Source: Panopea generosa
Taxonomy: Eukaryota; Mollusca; Bivalvia; Adapedonta; Hiatellidae
Assembly: GCA_029582155.1 (NCBI GenBank)
Contig: CM055895.1
Coordinates: forward strand, 10,268,544-10,332,543
Reading direction: 5' to 3'
DNA length: 64,000 bases
A program made the position numbers and the translations under genes. How positions within the stretch are numbered: the first letter of the stretch is position 1; every line of letters begins with the position of its first letter. Positions 23,258 through 34,918 of the stretch are shown piece after piece. A model generated the notes under the pieces. That model did no database searches. It was not told the DNA's origin and worked only from the letters and a program-made list of their open reading frames with translations.

Positions 23258-24560
23258 AATGGCGGATTTACTCTTAAAAACAGCCTATGCATCTCATCCC
23301 GCCCCCTATAAACAACTTTATTCATAACTATTAATATCTTGGTGTGGTTTTAAATGAATATCTAGATTTTACTGAAACTGCTAATGTTTTAACGGAATCA
23401 GCTAGTTGATCATTTTCTAGTCTTGTATCAAACTTGTTTAATAAAAGTGACTTAATTTTTGTTACATACAGTAAAATTTATGATGCAAGAAACGTACCTA
23501 TAATGGACTATGCATCTTCGGTATGGGGATGCAAATGTTATTCTAAAACTGACACATTAAATAATCGCGTTATCATATTCTATCATAAACGTACATCAAC
23601 GCCTGTAATTCAAAGTAATATGGGATGGGAAACCCTGCATATAAGACGTAAAATAAATGCTTGACGGTTTTGGAAAAAAATGATAGCTATGGATAATAGA
23701 CGGTTAACAAAACAAATATTTTCATATGATTATTTTAGATGTAAAAATAACTGGTCTTCCGATGTTAAATCTATATTAAAAGAAATTGATAAAGAATGTG
23801 ACTTTAATTCCCTGTCAATAAGATGTTTTCATAACACCACATTTATCTAAGGTGTGCGTACTCTTTTACTGCATAATTATAAAACAAAATGGACTAATGA
23901 TATAAATTCCCAAAGTAAGCTAGTTATACATAAAGATACCAAACTTGAATACTAGTGCGAGTTATATGTTAAAATTAACCTTAACAAAAATGTAATATCG
24001 TGTATTACACAACTACGTTCTGGCACCCTTCCCATTGCATTTGAGTTGGGTCGTTATATTGGTTTACCTACAGACCAGATATTTTGTAGGCAGTGTAATT
24101 TAAATATTGTCGAAGATGAAATACATTTCATATTTTGTTGTCCTAAATTTGATCATTAACATGATCATCTGAATGCAAAAATAATTGAATTATGCGATGC
24201 AAATTAATAGTACATAAGTAAAATTGATAAACTACTACAAAATAAGAGTTCAGTTATATTTATCGGAAAGTTTATAGAAAGTGCTCTTAAAACGAGGCAA
24301 ATCTAAAAATGTTTTTTAATTCATTGCATTGATTGATCAATTTTGTTATTCATTTTATTTTGTTTTGTTATTTTTATTATATGATTAACAATGCCATGTA
24401 ATTTTCTATCATTGTTTTTGTGTTAAAGTTATTGAAATTTTGATAACATGTTGACTGATAAGCCTTACTAGGCTGGATATTTCTATGTATGTACTTACGC
24501 TTTTGCCAATGTTGTATTTCTACAATGTATCGTCACTTTTATAAATAATATATATATATT
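23258..24560 (+). pseudogene. 3' end of a non-LTR retrotransposon (LINE) reverse transcriptase ORF, dead copy
   Basis: The plus strand encodes the C-terminal part of a LINE ORF2, downstream of the catalytic reverse-transcriptase core. YLGVVLNEYLDF (near 23330) is followed by PIMDYASSVWG, then a Trp/Arg-rich segment, NNWSSDVKSIL, ITQLRSGTLPI, and a terminal zinc-binding-like CRQCNLNIVEDEIHFIFCCP near 24090. In these families that last motif is a Cys/His motif followed by HFLF.CP. In-frame stops at about 23408, 23662, 23848, 23953 and 24157 show it cannot be translated. The catalytic YADD region is absent, as usual for a 5'-truncated copy. The ORF ends by 24310 and an AT-rich 3'UTR-like segment follows. 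I place it in the CR1/L2-like group by these motifs only. Confidence 0.88.
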
Positions 24561-24654
24561 TCATTAAAAGCCGCTATATTTTTACTGAAAAACATGTGTA
24601 CCCGATCAGACTTGTGTTTTTCCTCTCTAAACTGAAATCCTGGATTCGCCCATG

Positions 24655-24812
24655 TACATAACGGATCAAAATGAAATCAAAATAAAACCAAGTGTCTCAT
24701 TTATACGCCACAAAATATGTTGTACTTTAAAGCGGGACATCTATTTTTGTCTAACCTAGGCGCTCAGCCCAAGTGAGGAAATCCCTTTTTAATATATTAT
24801 TTTGGCATGTTT
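24655..24812 (+). repeat. Repeat family F, copy 1, right part
   Basis: Resumes the match to 47463-47620: AACGGATCAAA, AAATGAAATCA, CATTTA.ACG.CA.AAAATAT, and AAGTGAGGAAATCCCTTTT. With the left part it brackets about 1.4 kb of inserted LINE sequence. Confidence 0.78.
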
Positions 24813-26394
24813 AAATAGATATTCTTTTGGCAGTATGGGGTCAGGGAATATATATAGGCATGGTTTACTGGAAAAATATTTCAAAAGTCCTGATAATTTC
24901 TCTTTAAGAAATACTTCTGCAGTTGGATTCCAATTTCCGATTTAAATAAAATCTTCATATGATATGACAACAGGGGAAGAGTGAGGTTACGTGCGTGCAC
25001 CCATGGGCCAAATTAATTCGGTTGTGCTACTGACCGTGTCGATGTGATAACAGTTTCTATATTGATTTTGTTTATGTAAGTGCTGTTGCGGCTGTCCTTT
25101 TGGCTACTATTTCTCTCATTTGGCATATGTGTTCTTGTTTTTGCTTCTGAATTGTTGAATATTTAATGTCAAGTGACTTCCCAGAGCCTGTAGTATCCGT
25201 TTTCGTAGCTCGCCACATAGTGTGTTTCTATTAACTCTAATTCAAATTTTGCTAATAATGACGACGCCTAAATTAATTACTTCTTTGACAGGAATATAAA
25301 ATATATCTTACAACCTGATTCCCCTGCTAGATATATCATGTGTTTATTGAGTCGAAGAGTCCTTGTCCAGATCCCTAAGTCAGACGTTCTCTGAATCACA
25401 ACTCAAAATTAAATCCCCGGTGATCGATTGGGGGTTATTTAATCAAATACTGGAGCGCAACAAGATTATTAAAAAGAGACATTCGGTTCATTTGGATCAC
25501 TAGGGAATAAATAAATATTAAGTATAATAGATCCAGCGTTAGAGCTACATTTCTGACGTCTAAGCGGCACTTGAAGATGGAAAGGCATACCAATCAAATT
25601 CGGATTACCTATATAAGTAATGTCATTGGGAACTACTAATCATTACAGAATGAATTTAAAGGTACACGTTTAGAATCCATATTTAATGAATATATCCATA
25701 GAATCGTCGACCTTTCGCGAGTAGCTTGCAAGTCTCTTATGTAAATTAAAATAGTTGCGAAGGTAGAAAATATATGTTTCATACATAACTCATGTTATTA
25801 AAATTGTGTTGCGTGTGTGTTATTGAAACAAGGAAACTTAACATGTTCAGTTAATTTATTTTACTGGAAAATATGATATTTTTACCATAAGAAAAACATC
25901 CCAATATCGGCTAAGAATTTGGCAAAAAAAAAGAAAGATAACTTTTGAACTCATAAAATAAAATATGTGAAAATCACGTGATTATCATACGGTGAAAGAG
26001 GTGATGCTGGTAAAACTTGAACAAACGACATATTATATAATCATATTGAATATAAATGCAGAAATCGAACCGAAAAATGTAATATAAGTTCATTTCTATT
26101 ACAGTCAGTCTTAAAATTTAGTTTTAGAAATATCTACTTTAAATTGGTTACGACAACAAACCACAAACATTCGGAAGCACTTGTGAATAATAATTTGTAT
26201 AGTTGGTTGTGAGCTTGGTTTGTTGAAATTAGAAAAAAACGAGTACATCCCACCTGTCCAATCAAACAACCAACGTACCAAGACGCATAGCCGAATCTGA
26301 GAAACGAATGTGCTCCACTTCGCGTTAAGCATTTTGTAATTTTGTGAGCAATGTTACATAAACGAATGAAAAATACCTATCATCAAACAAAGAT
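24813..26394. other. Non-coding sequence
   Basis: No gene, array or element recognised. Confidence 0.5.
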
Positions 26395-26990
26395 TGTCAG
26401 ATTGAACAGAATATTGATAAGGGGTGTTTGTGCTGAGGGAGGGATATTGATTTGGTGTGTTTGTGCTGAGGTAAGGAAAACGATTTGGTGTGTTTGTGCT
26501 GAGGGTGGGATGTTAATTTGAGATGTTTGGGCTGAGGGAGGAAAGTTGATTTGGGGGTGTTTGTGCTGAGGGAGGGATTTTGATTTGGGTTGTTTGTTCT
26601 GAGGGAGGAAAGTTGATTAGGGGTGTTTGTGCTGAGAGAGAGATATTGATTTAGGGTGTTTGTGCTGAGGGAGGGATTTTGATTTGGGTTGTTTGTTCTG
26701 AGGGAGGAAAGTTGATTAGGGGTGTTTGTGCTGAGAGAAGGATAACGATTTGGGGTGTTTGTGCTGAGGGAAGTATAACGATTTGGGGTGTTTGTGCTGA
26801 GGGAGGGATATTGATTTGGGGTGTTTGTGCTAAGGGAGGGATAACGATTTGGGGGTTTGTGCTGAGGGATATTGATTTGGGGTGTTTGTGCTGAGGGAGG
26901 GATATTGATTTGGGGTGTTTGTGCTGAGGGAGGGATAAGGATTTGGGGGTTGTGCTGAGGGAGGGATATTGATTTAGGGTACTTGTGATG
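26395..26990. repeat. 33-bp minisatellite, about 18 units, length-variable
   Basis: Units of the form GGTGTTTGTGCTGAGGGAGG + GATATTGATTTGG repeat with lengths of about 31-36. On the minus strand one frame stays open for about 208 codons from an ATG at 27023. It encodes an 11-residue Pro/Ser/Thr/Asn/Gln repeat (NTPNQYPSLST-like); a second frame is open for a similar span. Several units change length by one or two bases, so the frame alternates. There is no signal peptide, flanking conserved domain or splice context. I treat it as an array, not a gene. Confidence 0.93.
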
Positions 26991-27040
26991 AGGAAAGAAA
27001 CGCATTGAAAAGCATTTACACATTTTTGGTAGCTGCAATT

Positions 27041-27234
27041 AGTTTTATTTCGATTATGAAACAAGTTCTTACAACTTAAGCAAATCACGCTCGAAGTGTT
27101 CGTGGTTAGAACCAGTTATGAACATATGCGAGAAAATATATTGCTCAAGGACACCACACATAGCCGTGGCGGAGGTTGGAACCCATGACCCTCCGATCAT
27201 GAGTTCGGTGCTCTACCACTAGACCACACGCTGC
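27041..27234 (-). mobile_element. tRNA-derived SINE, family C, copy 2
   Basis: On the minus strand the head reads GTGTGGTCTAGTGGTAGAGC (A box), an anticodon arm around CTCATGATCGG, and GGTCATGGGTTCCAACC (B box). The body follows to CGAAATAAAACT. It matches 36769-36980 and 52753-52968 over its length. Confidence 0.87.
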
Positions 27235-27704
27235 AATGGTGAGTGGGTAGGCTAGGAGCACCGCAAACATTTTTTTATTTGAGAATGGCCTAATATACAA
27301 ATATGCGTATATAGTCGTCGCACAAATTGGCCCTGAATCCAAATCAACACTGTGTTTATTTGCATGATATGTTCTAGACTATTGATACCGACACGGTGGA
27401 AACATCAAAGCAGTCTATCGATACGTCAGATCTTGATGGATTGTAAGATTGCTTTTGTTTTCGCTTTTGTAAATGAAACGAACATGCATTTCAAAACAAA
27501 CTTGATGAAATAATGATATAAATAAATTCCATAGTGAGAAAAGGCACAAACACGTTTCTTTTCTACGTTAGTGTGACGTACAAGTACCACTGGGATGTAT
27601 AAATAATAGTTGTATCATACGTTTTTTAAATGTAAATGGCAATGTCAATATCTGTTACAACAGTTTCGTTATGTGATGCATCAAATATGAATGACGACGC
27701 CGTA
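27235..27704. other. Non-coding sequence
   Basis: Nothing recognised. Confidence 0.5.
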
Positions 27705-28375
27705 CCATTAGCTTCGACATGTATACATATATTATGAAATATACATTTCAATATAAAACAACGTACATACATATACACGTTAGCCATTTGAAATCTAAGT
27801 GGTGACTTCGATATGCATACAAAGAACTCCGTTACAAAAATATAGTTAACTAAAATAAACTTCCGTATGTATACATGTATCACTAACTTCGATACAAAGA
27901 ATATACATTGACATTTAGTTAACTAAAATCAAAGTGACCGGTTCAATATTCATGCATGTTTCACTAGCTTCGATGTAAAGAATATACATTGACATTTAGT
28001 TAACTGAAATCTAAGTGACAAGTTTAATATTCATACATGTTTCACTAGCTTCGATGTAAAGAAAATACATTGACATTTAGTTAACTAAAATCTAAGTGAC
28101 AAGTTTAATATTCATACATGTTTCACTAGCTTCGATGTAAAGAAAATACATTGACATTTAGTTAACTAAAATCTAAGTGACAAGTTTAATATCCATACAT
28201 GTTTCACTAGCTTCGATGTAAAGAAAATACATTGACATTTAGTTAACTGAAATCTAAGTGACAAGTTTAATATTCATACATGTTTCACTAGCTTCGATGT
28301 AAAGAATATACATTGACATTTAGCAAACTGACATCTAAGTGACAAATTCACTATCCATACCCCCAGCTTCGACAT
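27705..28375. repeat. 81-bp minisatellite, about 8 units
   Basis: ACATTGACATTTAG recurs at 27905, 27986, 28067, 28148, 28229 and 28310, exactly 81 bases apart. The central units are nearly identical (each with CATGTTTCACTAGCTTCGAT). Units before 27880 and after 28320 are decayed, which suggests recent homogenisation of the centre. Confidence 0.95.
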
Positions 28376-28955
28376 AAATAGCTACCGGTAGTATGTCTTT
28401 GTCTCTTATTCCTCTATCGACTTTGAAAGGCCATTAATATAAAAAATTACAGGTGTGCCATATTCGCGAAACTCTTAGAACATGTTCTAGCTTTGATAAC
28501 AAACGTTTACTAAAAATAACGCTGCATATTCAGATCATATCTATTGCTTTTCATAGCAATCTTACGATTGTTGCTGAATTTATTACCTAATAACTAATAA
28601 ATTACACCCTGCAGTTGTATAACCTCAAGTGTTGTGTCAGGTAGGAGCTATTTCAGGTTAGGCAAATACCTTACTATACAAGAAAGTTATCGTGGCGATC
28701 ATTTAAAAGAAATAAATGAAAGTTTTGCACAAATGATTAGAAAAATTGTTTATGAATACGTGTTTACTGTTAACGCAGAGCTGAGCATAAACAGTACATG
28801 CTGTTTTCGGCAAAAATGAAAGCATTTTAGGTGTTGATTGCACAATAGAACCTTCTCATTTTGATTATTTAATGTTGTATGAGTAATGCAGGCATAGTCC
28901 GTTTGATTAGACTGAGACCAACTCATTGTCATCATTAGAATGTAGTATTTATATC
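28376..28955. other. Non-coding sequence
   Basis: Nothing recognised. Confidence 0.5.
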
Positions 28956-29025
28956 ATTATTATTACTATTAGTAGTAGTAGTAGTAGAATTTGTTGTTGC
29001 AGTAGTAGTAGTAGTAAATAATAAA
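28956..29025. repeat. TTA/TAG/GTA triplet microsatellite
   Basis: Imperfect runs of ATT and GTA units. Confidence 0.85.
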
Positions 29026-29390
29026 TGAAATAGGATCATGGGATACGAGACACGAAACGGAATAGCATTTTTTGCCAGTATTATGAACCTAAGAAATGCA
29101 AATGGACTAATGGCCAATGCATATTAACAGGTCCGTTTTCCTGGGTACTGTGATTTTTTTTTATTGTTGCGGCCACATAATGTGACCCGTACGTTGATTC
29201 GGTGTTATTTTTTTATTTTGATTCCTTGAAATATAAGATTCATACAATATTGCAGAATAGAATATCAGTTATACCGCGGCACTGGAGCGTGAAGACGACT
29301 GCATATGTCACGAAAACTCAGTAAAAAGGCTTAAGGTTCTTGGACGCATCCTGTGCTTCCGATGAATATGTTGTTATGAGACGATCTCAG
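29026..29390. other. Non-coding sequence
   Basis: Nothing recognised. Confidence 0.5.
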
Positions 29391-29645
29391 GATTTAGGAG
29401 ATCTGGGGAACATGACAATTTTTTGGGGATCTGGGGAACAGTTGCATTACTTTCAGAAATCCAGGGATTAAATGCCTAATTTAAAGATGGGGGTGGGGGA
29501 ATTTCAGGGAACTATGGCAAATTCATTTTGGGATCTGGGGATCAATGACCATTACTTCAAGTCTTAGAGATCAAGGGAACAGGGTTCCCCCCCCCCCACA
29601 CACACACACACACACCCTCCCCACCAACACCCACGCATTTGGAGA
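29391..29645. repeat. G-rich decayed repeat followed by C11 and (CA)n
   Basis: GGGGATCTGGGGAAC-type units recur irregularly at about 29400-29540. At 29587-29597 there are 11 C, running straight into (AC)n and C-rich sequence. Confidence 0.75.
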
Positions 29646-30040
29646 GCCTTTGCAATGCTAAATTATTTAACGCAATCGAATCGTGACTCACTGTAAATAA
29701 TAACATTGTATTAAACATAACAACTAAACCTGCAACGAGGCTGATACGATCTGCGTGCATGAACAGCAACGGCAATGCTATATCTACTCATAATGACGCC
29801 GTAGTTCTTATATTAGTTTTGAGGAGAATATAATCACCGTTATTTTTTTTAAATCAAAGTACTTAGAACATTTCTTTTGAAGAAATATTTTTATATCAGT
29901 CATGGTATGCTCCATCAACTTAGAAACAGAGACAGAAACGATCCGACAGATACAGTGTACCTTATTTCATTCAATTAAAAGGTTAATTAATTAATTAATT
30001 TAAAAAAAATCAATAGTAACGGCCCCCGCGGCCGGAATAT
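29646..30040. other. AT-rich non-coding sequence
   Basis: Contains (TTAA)n near 29980-30001. No gene seen. Confidence 0.5.
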
Positions 30041-30172
30041 TAAACTTGACTTCTGTGGGTTAACGTTTTTCCTTTTTTTTTAACTCGGTTGCAAAGTTAG
30101 CTCGAGTTGATCCAATACTGAGTTGGTTTTGGGTCGAGCTGTGGATTGAACCCGCAACCTCTAGTGTGACAA
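30041..30172 (-). mobile_element. SINE-like repeat, family E, copy 1
   Basis: On the minus strand GAGGTTGCGGGTTCAATCC (B-box-like) is followed by ACAGCTCGACCC, CTCAGTATTGG and AACTCGAGC. It resembles 33735-33900 on the plus strand. The 3' end reads AACGTTAACCCACAG. Confidence 0.55.
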
Positions 30173-30689
30173 TATTCTCGGGCTTTACTGTGTACTTATA
30201 TTTGAAATAAGTGAGTTGTGGCCTGTAAAAATATAAATCGGCTTATCAGGAGAAAAAAATACATATGAGATATTCACCAAGCGTTGATTGATGTAAAAAA
30301 ATATTATAAAAAGTTCTGATTTTATAAAATGCAGTTGTAAGCAATCTGGGTAATGTCTGTATATATGTATGTGTTTTTTACATGCATATATTTATAGTAT
30401 TGATATCAAGATTGAAGAACGGCGGTTATGATTCTAATACCAGTGTTGCTATAACCGACAGGAGATCAAGTCCGTAACCTGGACATATTTTTTAATTTCT
30501 ATTATTACGGCTAAACTTACACAATAGCTCTTTTATATGTTATTTTAGTCAGTCAGTGGACCACAATGTATACACACAACAGTAGTTCCAGCATCGAGTA
30601 ACTTTCGTTTTTATATCTAGAAAAGTACAAACAGCGCCTTTATCTTGCCAGCATACCCTGTTTTGTGTATCATGCGCTTAGTCAAACAT
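30173..30689. other. AT-rich non-coding sequence
   Basis: Nothing recognised. Confidence 0.5.
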
Positions 30690-31020
30690 TCGGCCTGTTT
30701 GCTTTCCACTGTTTCATGTTATGATATTTCCCGGTGTGCCACATGTGGCAGGTTTACCAGGTGAATTATTACGCCAGATGTTACAAGTGCACATCGTGTT
30801 GCAAACAAACACGACCGCGCCATCAGCATTCTTCATACCTGAGTAAAACAATAAAATGCGAGTCACACATTGTAAAGCCATTAAAAACATTTATCTGAAC
30901 GTGCCTGAGAGGACCAATCAGAGAAGACTAGGTTGTTACCGATTTATGTGCACAGGCGCACTGCAGTGATGTCACCTGTAGTCTCTTGTTGATATGGAGA
31001 CGTCATAATCTGGAACATTG
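30690..31020. promoter_or_regulatory. Possible regulatory element (motif cluster)
   Basis: This stretch is more GC-balanced than its surroundings. It holds a 14-bp perfect palindrome TGCCACATGTGGCA (30737-30750, E-box type), CAGGTG and CACCTG E-boxes, an NF-Y-type ACCAATCAGA near 30914, and CRE-like GATGTCACC and GACGTCAT. No coding frame or repeat partner was found. Calling it an intronic enhancer is inference from motif density only. Confidence 0.2.
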
Positions 31021-32461
31021 GTGCGCATCAATAAAAATGAACTGAACTTCATGTAAATGTGTTGTTATTAGATCGCCCATTCAAAAAAATATGGAGAGAT
31101 TTTATTTACTCATCTGGCGCTGGTGTAGTCTGTTAAATAACTTAAAAATGATGATATGAAGTATGCGATTTGATTGTCATCACATATCATATTCGAACAC
31201 AAGTACAGAAACAGCTTTTTAATTTTGAAAACGGACGGACTGTTTGTTAGTTTGACGTATGGGTATGCGCTTTTTTTTCAACATAATTTCTGTCAATTTG
31301 AAATTGCCAGCTTACCTGATTAATGTTCCCGGAGTCCACTAGTAGTTAACCAGTACTATATACGCGCTAGAGTAATGCCTTTGCAAGTCACTGAATACTT
31401 CCCGACATATTCGTGTGATATAGTCCTACTGTATTTTATTGCAAATCACCATACAGACATAATCGGATGGACGAACACACAACCGAACGCACAACATTAT
31501 GTTGATCAATTGTTCTATTTTTTTATTGGATATGCGAGCGATCAGATAAACTAATGAATTAAATGTCAATGGTCTATGATATAGTTAGAAATGAATCGTG
31601 CAACATATCCATTGGAAGCATGAAGTAATTCCGTTGTACAATGTTTTTGTTTCGTTTTTTTTTCTTTTCAAATAAGACACTTACGAAGAATATACATTGT
31701 TAAAGGCAATGAAATGCGTTTGTGTGAGAAATCGATAAACTGGAAATCAAAGACATCGTCTGGGTAGTATTTATGTAGAACTGTACGACTGTAAAGTGTG
31801 ATGCTTAACGTCGCTTTTAATGCGTTTTTCTTTCAATAAAGGTTATCTCTTCTATTTCTGCGGTGTCAGATGCAGCATAAAGGTTAAAACACGCACAGGC
31901 ACGAAATCAAATGTTACAACGACCGCTCCCCACGGTTGCTTTAGATTTGACTGGTGTTGTATTTGTTGAAATGTCATCCAATTAAAATTAACAAGGTGTC
32001 CTACTTGTCCAAATGATATTCCCAAAGTCTACCAATAAGTGTTCAATACTCTGAGTATTATTGCAGACGCATTATTAAATAGATTTCAAAGCTTGAGTAT
32101 AGGCATATTTGTATTTGAATTTATTAATCTGATGGGTATATTTTTAAATAACTAATAAGCACTGTTACATGTAAGTACATATACGTACATTAAGATGTAT
32201 AACGCCAATGTAATATACTTATATGCTTTTATTTATTTATATACAGATTTATCTGCTTTGTATATTACATAAACATTAACACTATGTCCCCCCTCGCAAA
32301 TATAAAAAAAATAAATGCACTTTTCAAGTTTATACTACGTCCTTACTACGTCTTTTTTTAACATGTCCAAAGTTTTACCATGCCCTCCAATTCTATGGAG
32401 GCCACTCCACGTCCTTATCACACCATTTATTTGGACGAAGTGGGATCGTGGCTGAGTGTAA
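31021..32461. other. AT-rich non-coding sequence
   Basis: Nothing recognised. Confidence 0.5.
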
Positions 32462-32479
32462 GGGGGGGGGGGGGGGGGG
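32462..32479 (+). repeat. Uninterrupted run of 18 G
   Basis: Homopolymer directly ahead of the 45-bp array; potential G-quadruplex. The assembled length of such a run is unreliable. Confidence 0.9.
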
Positions 32480-32494
32480 CGTTGAGGGGTTATA

Positions 32495-33615
32495 TTTGAT
32501 GACATATACGTGTGTTTTGTGAGACCGTCTACATTCTTATTAAAGGACAAAGAAATCATTACGCGATTTGTGACAGTGTCTACTGTCCTTTGTAATGACA
32601 AACACTTGTATTTTTCTTAGACCTGAGACTGTATATTGTCCTATTAAATGACATAAATCTACACGTGCGGTTTGCGATACAGTCTACGGACACAGTTAAT
32701 AACCTACCTATACGTGTGTTTCGTAAGACCGTCTAAGTACTGTCACCGTCTGTTTTACCCGACCGCCTGATCACCTACCAGATCACGCTATACGGTTTAC
32801 ACATGTGTTTTGGGAGACCTGCTCAAAGTGATGTCCTACACGTGCGTTTTATGAGACCATTTACTGTCACATTATGTTTTTTACTCATGTTTTATGACAC
32901 AGTTTACTGTCACAATATGTAATTTATGCCTGTTTTATAAGATTGTTTACTGTCACATGATATGACCTACGCGTATGTTTTATGAGGCCATTTACTGTCA
33001 CATTATGTGACCTATGTTTGTGTTTAATGAAACCTTTTACTGCCATATATTATGACGTACGCGTGTGTTTTATGAGACTGTCTACTGCCACATTGTATGA
33101 CCTACGCATGTGTTTTATGAGATCGTTTAATGTCACGCTATATGACCTACGCGTGTGTTTAATGAGACCGTTTACTGCCACATTATATGACCTACTCGTG
33201 TTTTATTAGAACGTTTACTGTGACGCTATATGACCTACGCGTGTTTTATGAGACCGTTTAATGCCACATTATATGACTTACGCTTGTGTTTTATTAGACC
33301 GTTAACTGTCACGCTATATGACCTTCGCGTCTTTTATGCGACCGTTTAATGCCACATTATATGAACTACGCGTGTTTTATGAGACCGTTTAATGCCACAT
33401 TATATGACCTACGCGTGTGTTTTATGAGACCATTTACTGTCACATTATATGACCTTCGCGTCTTTTATGCGACCGTTTAATGCCACATTATATGAACTAC
33501 GCGTGTTTTATGAGACCGTTTACTGTCACGCTATATGACCTACGAGTGTGTTTTATGAGACCGTTTACTGTCACATTACATGGCCTGTGCGTTTTTTATG
33601 AGACCGTTTAGGTCA
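32495..33615. repeat. 45-bp minisatellite, about 20-24 units
   Basis: Units read CTACGCGTGTGTTTTATGAG + ACCGTTTACTGTCACATTATATGAC. The first 500 bases are decayed and irregular; 32980-33600 is regular. A 75-codon plus-strand open frame repeats a 15-residue unit and is a consequence of the 45-bp period. Confidence 0.93.
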
Positions 33616-33734
33616 TTTTATTCTTCAAACTTGAGCAGATGTAACTTCTATTTTTAAGAAACAATATATGAAAAATATTATTTGCAAAGAAATCTTAGGA
33701 TAGGATTTTTAAAACAACCCTTTTAAAAGATCAT

Positions 33735-33900
33735 TAAAAGCGTGATGGTGACGCAGTGCCTAGATCGTTTTATATAACCGATCACATTTATAAGAGGTCA
33801 CTGATTCGATCCCAAGCTCGACCCGGTGACCTCTAAAACTCATCGCTCAATACTGGTAGCAGACTCGAGCGATGTTAATTATACTTCGTTATACATCTCG
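33735..33900 (+). mobile_element. SINE-like repeat, family E, copy 2
   Basis: GTGATGGTGACGCAGTGCC (A-box-like) and GAGGTCACTGATTCGATCCC (B-box-like) are followed by CTCGACCC, CTCAATACTGG and GACTCGAGCGATGTTAA. This parallels 30041-30172 in reverse. Confidence 0.55.
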
Positions 33901-34368
33901 CGTATCAAAACATGTCATAATACATGTAATACAATTTTTTCTGCGCATATGCTGTGCCGTCAGTGTGATTAAAATTCCCAGTTCTAAATCTAGACCCAAA
34001 GTGTCTCAATAAAACAACAATCGAAAAATAAGCAAAACAAGACGCAATGACGTCAATGCAAGGCACCAATAATCATCTCATACAACTCTGCAGTGTTGAT
34101 TAATTTTGTCCAGGGAAAAGAGATTCCGTGTACGGTCAGCTTTGAGGTAAATTATTTCATCTGGATTTTGTGTTTAATACGGAGCACAAAGATGCAATTA
34201 ACTGGTTTGGAATGTCATTAAGCAGACTGGCACGAAAATGATACATGTCCATGAACTTTTATTTATATATATGTATTATACTATATGTTGATATATGTTA
34301 TGCGTTTGCCTCAATGAAGAGGAGTGACACATGTCTTATTCACCTGACCACGGACAATTTCGGAAATA
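33901..34368. other. Non-coding sequence
   Basis: Nothing recognised. Confidence 0.5.
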
Positions 34369-34466
34369 TTTTTGTCATTTTCGGGATTCGAACCCAAGGT
34401 CCTTTCGGCGTCAGCGCTCAGCACAATAATGACAACGTCTCTACCAATTGCGCCATCATTCGAATC
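34369..34466 (-). mobile_element. tRNA-like segment on minus strand
   Basis: The minus strand reads GATGGCGCAATTGGTAGAGA and, about 50 bases later, CTTGGGTTCGAATCCC, which are good A and B boxes. The spacing is longer than in a standard tRNA and no body copy was found. A SINE head relic is likelier than a gene. Confidence 0.45.
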
Positions 34467-34635
34467 CCAAAATATATTATATTTATAAATTATATCTGTA
34501 TACTTGTTTGATAGTTTATATTCAGTGAAATTTGTTCGGAAAATCTAACAAAGAAAAAAGATATAAATGAGACTGCATGACTTCATTCTCCCAAAATGAT
34601 TTATCAATTGGATTTCATTATAATTATATAAGTTC

Positions 34636-34918
34636 GCCGGACCCGATTAGCTCAGTCGGTTACGCGTCTGACTATCAATCAAGGGGTGAGTTCGAATCCC
34701 CGCCCGGCAACAGTCTTCGTGATGATTGATATACGTCATTGTGTCTCATTATCATTCGTCTCTCACCGCTTATTTAAGTGGGAAAGTTATCAGTTACTTT
34801 CGGAGATGGGTTGTGCTCGAGTACTGGTTAATCCCAGGAAACAGTGGTTAGGTTAACTGATCGTCTGTTAGCCCTCGATGGCATAAAAATGACGCTAAAT
34901 ATTCAATCAATCAATCAA
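34636..34918 (+). mobile_element. tRNA-derived SINE, family A, copy 2
   Basis: Nearly identical to 1179-1468 through head, body (GTGGTTAGGTTAACTGATCG) and the (AATC)n tail. It lacks a few bases in the T-arm (AAGGGGTGAGTTCGAATCCC). Flanks ATAAGTTC and ATAAAGTTC suggest an imperfect target-site duplication. Confidence 0.92.

Noticed and set aside
32982-33209. 75-codon repeat protein with a 15-residue unit
   Set aside because: By-product of the 45-bp minisatellite.
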